In this document: positions 48,500 through 53,771 of the stretch, piece after piece
How the letters are laid out: every line of letters begins with the position of its first letter
Position numbering within the stretch: the stretch's first letter is position 1
Translations under genes and position numbers: made by a program
Source: Candidatus Nomurabacteria bacterium GW2011_GWE2_34_25
GTDB taxonomy: Bacteria; Patescibacteriota; Minisyncoccia; Phycocordibacterales; UBA9973
NCBI GenBank assembly: GCA_000990325.1
Contig: LBPS01000004.1
Coordinates: 1-53,771, forward strand
Length of the DNA stretch: 53,771 nucleotides
Direction: 5' to 3'
The notes under the pieces: model-generated
Told to the model about the DNA's origin: nothing
The model's database searches: none
Seen by the model: the letters and a program-made list of their open reading frames with translations, nothing else

Positions 48500-50707
48500 T
48501 TATTTTATATCCCTCAATAATTCTTCAACATTTTTTACTAGTTCAGGGTTTGATCCGTCCCTTTTTGCTATATTGTAACGTTCTATAATCTGTGTTGCAA
48601 TCTTGTGATTGTGTTTTCGTGTAAGCATATCTGTAACCTCTGTATTATTATCAAATTGTTTTATTTCCTCATTTTTTTCTGCAATAAAACCAGAAATTCC
48701 TGCACTTCCAAAAGATTTGAAAAGCTCCACATCATCCTTCGGTATAACTTTTTCAAGAGTAGCAATTGCACTCTCGGGATCTATTTCCTCTTCAGGAGTT
48801 TTAGGGACACTAGTTTCAATTGCTCCTTTTGCTTTTTCCTCCTCTTCCAATTCTGCCTTCAGTAGCGCCATATCAGACTCATATTCAGCCACTCTTTTCT
48901 TGGCAGACTCAATTGCAAGAGCGAGCTCATCTATCATTCTTTGCTCTTCGGCTGTTAATTCTATTGTATCGTTTTCAGGTGATATCTGGTCTTTACTATC
49001 TTCGCCCTCAGATACATCGTTGGGATCTGAAAGTTCTACGGGATTTTCAGTTCCGTTCTTTTTAATTACTTGTACCTTTTCTTTCTTTATTTTAAAATTC
49101 GAACCTTTTATTGTTTTAGGATCTATAAAGTACAATAATTCTGCTTCTGTTATTCCGTCTTTTATTTTCCCAAACAAGAAGGTGCCTCGCACTTCGATCG
49201 CACAACCTGGATATTTTTCGTTTATTCTATCGGCAACCCCTCTTAAATTTGGTGAAGTTGAATTAATAAAAAACTTCTCTTCTCCTACTTCTTGGTTCCA
49301 GTTTACAAAGCTATCACACCCCGTAGCTCTTGTTCCTATAAAACCTAAATTATTAGCTATTTTTACTTTAAATTCTGTATTGCCAGCTGTTTTTACTTTT
49401 CCATGATAATTATAATAAACTATATTCCCTATGTTAGTATTTCTGAGATTTAATTTTTCCTGTTTGGCATATCTCTTGGAATCCTTTATTCCCTTGATGG
49501 TTTTTACCGCTCCGTCTATGTTTAATTCTCCCTTGCTTTTGTCCCCCTCTTTAGCTCTCATACAAAGCTCAGCAATTGTGAATTTCCCAGCTTCAGTCTG
49601 GCCTAGTTCACCTTCTAATTGCTCCTTGGTAAATGGGATAGAAGGATTTTCTATTTTTCCTGATAGTATTAAATCTTGCAATACTTTAAACGGTATCTTT
49701 TCTGCTATAGCATACAGAGTATTTGGCCACACGTTTTCAAAATATTCTTCATTGAAGATTTTGTCTCCTTTTTCATTTTTGTTATCTAGATAAGTTAGGT
49801 TGTCTAACTCAACAACAAAATTAACCATTTTTTCTAACTCAGGTGTACTTTCTATAAGTTCTGCTTTCTTCAAAAATTCGTACATCATTTTTGAACCAGA
49901 GGTAGGCTCTCTTTTTCCAGATCCATGATGGTCGAAACGAAGAGTCGTAGTCTCTCCATCCTTTTCAAATTTCATCCAAGTTCCTCCAACATCAAGGAAA
50001 ACTCTGACCCCTTTAGTTTTTACTGCAGGCTCTGTTTCTCTCTGTTTAGTATTTATGATAGTAGCCACGGCTCCATCATTATAGATTTCGTTTAAATTTC
50101 CACCTTTGGATTTATTTAGTAATTCATTGGCAAACTTACTATCAACATCCTGACTAAAGGTATCAATCTTGCCACTCCTCTCTTCTAGTCTCTTTTTTTC
50201 TTCATCTGTAGTGAATAGCTTTCTCTCGCTATTTAGTATTTTTCTTTCTCCTCCTCTTACGATAATTTCATCGATTTTATTATTTTTAAATATATCAATT
50301 GCTTCTTGTTCAGAAATTTCTCTACTTTTTGGTTTTAATTCTATTTTTTTAGGTTTTTTTTCAAGACCTTTTTGTCTATTTTTTGTTTTTTCTAAAGCTT
50401 TTTCTAAATAAGTATCAACTACAGTATCTGTAATTTTTAAAGAAGCAGCCATTCGCTCCTTCTCTTTTCTCTCCAGATAGCTTTCGAGATCTTTGTCTTT
50501 ATTCCCTGTTATAGTGACTTTTACTTTTTTTTCCGCCTTACCGGTTGTAGTTTCTGGCTTTTTCTTATCTTTTACCGGTATTGTTTCTTCATTTTTAGTT
50601 ATCTCTGACTCACCCTCTATTAATGGCTTAATCTTCTCTAGCTCAGCTCCCATTTCAGCGAACGAATTACCCTTTATTATTCCTATAGGTTTTTCCTTTT
50701 TGTTCAT
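48500..50707 (-). CDS. Protein with a DHH-like phosphoesterase domain and coiled coils
   Basis: The 735-residue protein has a basic N-terminus (1-150) and a central domain with VRVFLDVGGTWMKF, then LRFDHHGSG (about 258), the DHH triad of the DHH/DHHA phosphoesterase family. A second part with FFINSTSPNLRGVADRINEKYPG (about 480) resembles the DHHA1-type substrate domain. An Asp/Glu-rich coiled coil (about 575-655) follows. Only the DHH triad and the preceding Asp are evident of the catalytic residues, so activity is uncertain. It has the best promoter in the window. Confidence 0.7.
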   Translation of the reverse strand: MNKKEKPIGIIKGNSFAEMGAELEKIKPLIEGESEITKNEETIPVKDKKKPETTTGKAEKKVKVTITGNKDKDLESYLERKEKERMAASLKITDTVVDTYLEKALEKTKNRQKGLEKKPKKIELKPKSREISEQEAIDIFKNNKIDEIIVRGGERKILNSERKLFTTDEEKKRLEERSGKIDTFSQDVDSKFANELLNKSKGGNLNEIYNDGAVATIINTKQRETEPAVKTKGVRVFLDVGGTWMKFEKDGETTTLRFDHHGSGKREPTSGSKMMYEFLKKAELIESTPELEKMVNFVVELDNLTYLDNKNEKGDKIFNEEYFENVWPNTLYAIAEKIPFKVLQDLILSGKIENPSIPFTKEQLEGELGQTEAGKFTIAELCMRAKEGDKSKGELNIDGAVKTIKGIKDSKRYAKQEKLNLRNTNIGNIVYYNYHGKVKTAGNTEFKVKIANNLGFIGTRATGCDSFVNWNQEVGEEKFFINSTSPNLRGVADRINEKYPGCAIEVRGTFLFGKIKDGITEAELLYFIDPKTIKGSNFKIKKEKVQVIKKNGTENPVELSDPNDVSEGEDSKDQISPENDTIELTAEEQRMIDELALAIESAKKRVAEYESDMALLKAELEEEEKAKGAIETSVPKTPEEEIDPESAIATLEKVIPKDDVELFKSFGSAGISGFIAEKNEEIKQFDNNTEVTDMLTRKHNHKIATQIIERYNIAKRDGSNPELVKNVEELLRDIK

Positions 50708-50714
50708 GTTTTTA

Positions 50715-50744
50715 ATTATACAACATATCTCTTATTTTTGTCAA
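50715..50744 (-). promoter_or_regulatory. Consensus promoter of the DHH-coiled-coil-membrane operon
   Basis: On the minus strand TTGACA (50739-50744), an 18-bp spacer and TATAAT (50715-50720) precede the ATG by only 7 nt. Both hexamers are perfect. The transcript should start at or next to the A of the ATG. Confidence 0.8.
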
Positions 50745-50809
50745 AAAAACCTGTGATATATATAAATAAGCATAGATTGTGGCTTGTTTACTTGTTGTGC
50801 ATAACTATG

Positions 50810-50913
50810 TTGACTAACATTAGCGTATGGGCTACCCTTATAGATAAGACCTCTCAATAAGGGGTCTATCATACTGAAAGGCCAGAAAAGCTTTATTTTG
50901 TAAGCTTTACCGA
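50810..50913 (+). promoter_or_regulatory. Promoter and structured leader of the LysM-M23 gene
   Basis: TTGACT (50810-50815), a 17-bp spacer and TACCCT are a possible promoter. The ~70-nt leader can form GATA(A)GACC/GGTCTATC (8 bp, one bulge, 50842-50871) and AAAGCTT/AAGCTTT (50888-50909) next to the start codon. No known riboswitch signature was recognised. Confidence 0.45.
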
Positions 50914-52152
50914 ATGATTGTAACAATTATGCCTATAAAACAAAATTCAAAAGATTCTATTGGTGACTTGCCTCCACAAAGAACCCAAAAGATGAAAATA
51001 GCTATATTTTTTAAGTCCTATAATATTAAGGCTTATTCTTTTGTTTTACTCATGTCACTTTTTGCTGGTATACCCTCTCTGGCCAATGCCGGCTTTTTTA
51101 ATGATTTAATGACAAGTATTGTTGGGTCAAAGGTTCAAGCAACGGAAATAAATAATGACATTGTTCATAATTCACAGAATGTACCATTTATAGAGACTTC
51201 TATCGATACTGATATGAAGAATTCGGGTAGCGGTTCATATGTTTCCATAACTCTAGATGGAGCTATTATTCCAGATAATTTAACGGGAACAGACGGAGAA
51301 GAAAACTCATATATATCTTCATCGGACAAGATTACTACATATACAGTGGTAAAAGGCGATACTATCGGAGGAGTGGCAAGTAAATTCGGTATATCTAAGA
51401 ATACTATCCTCTACGCCAACACAAACATCAAGAATAACGCTTTAAAAATAGGGCAAATACTTACAATTCTTCCTGTAGATGGCGTGCCTTATACTGTGAA
51501 AAAGGGAGATACTATATCCTCAATTGCCAAGGCTTATAAAGCAGATGCTAAAGATATCTCCGAATATAATGATATTTCAGACAAGAATTTAAAGATTGGG
51601 GAGAAGATCATAGTTCCAGGCGGTACTGTTGTGAAGAAAGTTGAGACTCCTCGCCCTATTGTTAAAGATCAGAAAGATTCGGTGGATGTAAAGGTATCAG
51701 TAGGAACAGAAGATAAGACAGAGAAATCTCAAGCAAGTCCAGAACAAATATCTAGTGGTAATGGTATTACTGGCGATTACATTTGGCCATTCCCTAAGGG
51801 TGTAGGTAGGGTGTCACAGAAACTCCACGATGATAATGCTTACGACTTTGCTGCACCAAAGGGTACTCCTATATATGCGATACAAGATGGTAAGGTTCTC
51901 ATTGCTGATGGATCGGGTTATAATGGAGGATATGGACTCTATGTAGTTGTTGACTTTGATGATGGGGCACAGGCTATCTTTGGTCATATGAGTAAAGTGT
52001 CAGCAAGTGTGGGTGAAGTAGTAAAGAAGGGTGATGTCATAGGGTATGTAGGTTCGACAGGTAGATCCACAGGTAATCATGTTCACATTGGATACCGTGG
52101 TGGTAAGTCAAATCCATATCGCAATTTACCTAAAAATAGCAATGGGTTATAG
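50914..52152 (+). CDS. LysM-containing M23 peptidase-family protein
   Basis: The 412-residue exported protein has an N-terminal helix (about 41-62, SFVLLMSLFAGIPSLANAG). Two LysM domains (about 143-190 TYTVVKGDTIGGVASKFG; 194-240 YTVKKGDTISSIAKAY) bind peptidoglycan. The M23 domain (about 285-405) keeps GHMSK and the HxH of NHVHIG. The first zinc-ligand position is changed: the usual HxxxD reads DNAYD. It may be a weak hydrolase or an activator-like domain. Start is ATG 50914; ATG 50932 is possible. Confidence 0.88.
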   Translation: MIVTIMPIKQNSKDSIGDLPPQRTQKMKIAIFFKSYNIKAYSFVLLMSLFAGIPSLANAGFFNDLMTSIVGSKVQATEINNDIVHNSQNVPFIETSIDTDMKNSGSGSYVSITLDGAIIPDNLTGTDGEENSYISSSDKITTYTVVKGDTIGGVASKFGISKNTILYANTNIKNNALKIGQILTILPVDGVPYTVKKGDTISSIAKAYKADAKDISEYNDISDKNLKIGEKIIVPGGTVVKKVETPRPIVKDQKDSVDVKVSVGTEDKTEKSQASPEQISSGNGITGDYIWPFPKGVGRVSQKLHDDNAYDFAAPKGTPIYAIQDGKVLIADGSGYNGGYGLYVVVDFDDGAQAIFGHMSKVSASVGEVVKKGDVIGYVGSTGRSTGNHVHIGYRGGKSNPYRNLPKNSNGL

Positions 52153-52168
52153 TATTGAATTATAGTTT

Positions 52169-52504
52169 ATGAAACAAAAAACAATTGTTTTAATAATTTT
52201 AATTTTTGTAGCGACAGCTTCCTCTTTTGGAGTTTTAGCTTCTGATGGTTACTTGAGTAAAAAGAAAGAAGAAAGTAAGGTTCTGTCAACTACACAACAG
52301 GCCCTCCCAGCTTCTGTAGTTTTAGCAAAGGAAAATACCACAGCAAAAAAACCCACAGTTACCAAACAGGCTACCACAGTAAAGAAAGGCCCAGTGAAAA
52401 AAGCCGTAGTAAAGAAAAAGCCCGTTGTAAAAAAGAAAAAAGTAAACCTCAATCCCCCAGTCTTCACTCCCGCCACCGCTCCCTACTCAGCAAAGAAGAG
52501 ATAA
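52169..52504 (+). CDS. Secreted Lys-rich small protein
   Basis: The 111-residue protein has a signal peptide (MKQKTIVLIILIFVATASSFGVLA) and then a disordered, strongly basic region (about 55-95) made of VKKGPVKKAVVKKKPVVKKK-like alternation, ending in a Pro-rich tail. A cationic tail of this kind could bind wall polymers or nucleic acid. It lies 16 bp after the LysM-M23 gene and is probably co-transcribed. A large terminator follows. Confidence 0.7.
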   Translation: MKQKTIVLIILIFVATASSFGVLASDGYLSKKKEESKVLSTTQQALPASVVLAKENTTAKKPTVTKQATTVKKGPVKKAVVKKKPVVKKKKVNLNPPVFTPATAPYSAKKR

Positions 52505-52542
52505 GAAGAATAATTAACCCAGTAGGTGATTTTGGTAAATCA

Positions 52543-52646
52543 TGATTACCAATTACTAATTAAAAATTGAGAAACAAGAAAGGGCTCGTCAGCTAAAGCT
52601 GACGAGCCCTTTCTTGTTAGTAATCAGTAATTTGTAATTATTAATT
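52543..52646. repeat. Inverted AT-rich repeats, pair D, around a terminator
   Basis: GATTACCAATTACTAATTA (52544-52562) and the inverse form TAATCAGTAATTTGTAATTA (52621-52640) flank the hairpin at 52573-52618. It is the same repeat family as pairs A and B, over 22 kb away. Confidence 0.8.
52573..52618. terminator. Perfect 21-bp bidirectional terminator
   Basis: AACAAGAAAGGGCTCGTCAGC pairs perfectly with its complement around TAAA (A-rich before, U-rich after). It separates the convergent Lys-rich and Cys-rich protein genes. Confidence 0.9.
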
Positions 52647-52648
52647 AC

Positions 52649-53771
52649 CTAGTATATTTCCTTCTGATAGCAACTCTCACAATATATTATATCTAATTTA
52701 TCTGGGCTGTAAGTTGTTTCAAACTCATTCTCACATCCTTCTTTCATACAAGACCGATGATACAATTTCATCCCATTTCTTTTTTTCATTCTATCTTCAT
52801 GTCTACATTCGAAATCTTTATGAGGTAAAGGTAATCCCATTTTTTTATAAAAAGTTAATTCAGCTTCAACTATTTTGAAATTCTTATTACAGGATTCACA
52901 AATCAATACTTCATCTAAAATATTTTCATTGACATCGTTTATAGAGTTAAGGATTTCTCCTTTTTTGATTGTTTCTTTCCCAAAAGTTCCAGTTGTTTTA
53001 TCTTGCCATTTATACCCTCTCTTGAGAGCTTCTTCTTTAGTAAGTGGGAAGAAATCATGAATTAAGGATTCATTGTAAGCAAATGGTGCAACTTCAGGTG
53101 GAAAGAATTGTCCAAAGTCTTTTTCATTTTTTCTCTGCTCATCAATCTTTTCTTTAAATACCAGATACTCTTCTTTCTCATATTCTTTATTGAAAATCAT
53201 GTAATTCCCCTTTCGTACAGAAATACAACCAATACCGTTTGATAAATGATGACAATTGTCGCAGTATTCAACTTCATTACAATAGAATACAAAAGCAGAA
53301 TTTTTTAATTTACTTCCTTGTAATGCCCCCATTACGTTATATATAAACTCTGGTTTATCGTAAGCATTATTGCAGTCCATACTATCCATTGCACCATCAA
53401 TATCTTTCATGTATGAACAATTTTTAGCATCGTATGTATCAAAAAGTTTTACCCCTTCTTGGCAATTATGTAAATAATCTCCAGTGACATTGTGACATTT
53501 CGTCTGAGTTGCGAATTTTTTAATAGTTTTATTTTTTAATTCCTCGAATTCTTTTTTAGCCTGCTCAATACTTTCGTAATTTTTTAATATTTCAGATTTT
53601 TTCTTTTCGTATTCTTCTTTTGTATATTTTATATTTAATATTGCGTTTGAAAGATTTCTTCCATTTGCACAAAAAATACAATTGTTTGAATTTTTTAGAT
53701 TATAACAAAACAATAAATCAGTAGAATCTTGGCATTGTAGAGAATACATACACTTGAAACATTTTCGGCAA
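52649..53771 (-). CDS. Cys-rich zinc-ribbon-type protein, N-terminus beyond window edge
   Basis: The frame stays open past the track's ATG (53749) to the window edge, adding CRKCFKC upstream, so the gene is partial at its 5' end. At least 374 residues are visible. Many CxxC or CxxxxC pairs (CIFC, CDNC, CESCNK, CESCYQ) are spread over the length, with KEEYEKKKSEIL-like helices between. The C-terminal part holds two zinc-ribbon-like motifs (CESCNKNFKI...CRHE; CMKEGCENEF...CESC). I recall such proteins as uncharacterised in Parcubacteria. It may bind several zinc ions; no catalytic site is seen. Confidence 0.75.
   Translation of the reverse strand, partial: CRKCFKCMYSLQCQDSTDLLFCYNLKNSNNCIFCANGRNLSNAILNIKYTKEEYEKKKSEILKNYESIEQAKKEFEELKNKTIKKFATQTKCHNVTGDYLHNCQEGVKLFDTYDAKNCSYMKDIDGAMDSMDCNNAYDKPEFIYNVMGALQGSKLKNSAFVFYCNEVEYCDNCHHLSNGIGCISVRKGNYMIFNKEYEKEEYLVFKEKIDEQRKNEKDFGQFFPPEVAPFAYNESLIHDFFPLTKEEALKRGYKWQDKTTGTFGKETIKKGEILNSINDVNENILDEVLICESCNKNFKIVEAELTFYKKMGLPLPHKDFECRHEDRMKKRNGMKLYHRSCMKEGCENEFETTYSPDKLDIIYCESCYQKEIY

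Noticed and set aside
48609-49406. 265-residue plus-strand ORF
   Set aside because: Ser/Phe-rich with no start signal, fully antisense to the DHH-like gene; typical reverse frame of an Asp/Glu/Lys-rich coding sequence. The same applies to 45441-45884, 46401-46829, 47907-48353 and 35706-36194.
50842-50913. c-di-AMP or c-di-GMP riboswitch before the LysM-M23 gene
   Set aside because: Such switches often precede wall hydrolases, but the leader is only ~70 nt and lacks the conserved cores; only simple hairpins are visible.

Overview
The window looks like a chromosomal segment of a Candidate Phyla Radiation (Patescibacteria) bacterium, most likely a Parcubacteria-type lineage. This is inferred from several features: low G+C; TGA used as a stop (yidD ends in TGA) with tryptophan on TGG; short versions of housekeeping enzymes (a 212-residue HolA-like delta subunit, a Taq-length PolA, a 647-residue UvrD); very few Shine-Dalgarno sites; and a split VirB4/PrgI type IV secretion-like locus set among very large secreted proteins. 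No rRNA or tRNA gene was recognised.

Layout. Bases 1-4977 (minus strand) hold two small membrane proteins, each preceded by a homologous ~118-bp inverted-repeat element ending on its start codon, then a HolA-like protein, an isoprenylcysteine-methyltransferase-like protein, polA and tsaE. Bases 5054-9619 (minus) encode exported proteins: an 868-residue wall or surface protein with 14 Cys-containing repeats, a proline-rich membrane protein and a putative lipoprotein. Bases 9738-13631 (plus) carry pilB, two structured non-coding elements, ruvB, ruvC and a small acidic protein. Bases 13726-22634 surround the replication origin: tyrS, a class A penicillin-binding protein, a DciA-like gene, dnaN, a probable oriC and dnaA, and then in the opposite direction the classical rpmH-rnpA-yidD-yidC-jag order.

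Bases 22718-40995 (minus) form one long secretion-type cluster. It holds a predicted beta-propeller protein, a pilin fused to a lytic transglycosylase, an Ig/PKD-like protein, a VirB4 ATPase and its separately encoded N-terminal domain, PrgI, a four-helix-bundle protein, a duplicated-domain protein, a VirB6/TrbL-like membrane protein, and three proteins sharing calcium-binding DxDxDG-type modules. No coupling protein, relaxase, VirB8/9/10 or VirB11 was seen, so this looks like a reduced envelope-spanning machine. Bases 41072-53771 contain ksgA, uvrD, a DUF5663-like protein, three large charged proteins (one with a DHH-like domain), a LysM-M23 protein, a Lys-rich secreted protein and a Cys-rich protein cut by the window edge.

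The most unusual content is non-coding. (1) A 121-bp structured element occurs twice (11453-11573 and 42068-42188) with compensatory base-pair changes in three helices. (2) A minus-strand small-RNA gene (about 11580-11723) has a TTGACA-N17-TATACT promoter overlapping the ruvB start codon, a closing stem, a 3' U-run and a 6S-like layout. (3) Paired inverted-repeat elements end at two start codons. (4) A palindrome family sits beside DnaA boxes on both sides of dnaA/dnaN. (5) Several -10 boxes lie 6-8 nt from start codons, which suggests leaderless mRNAs.
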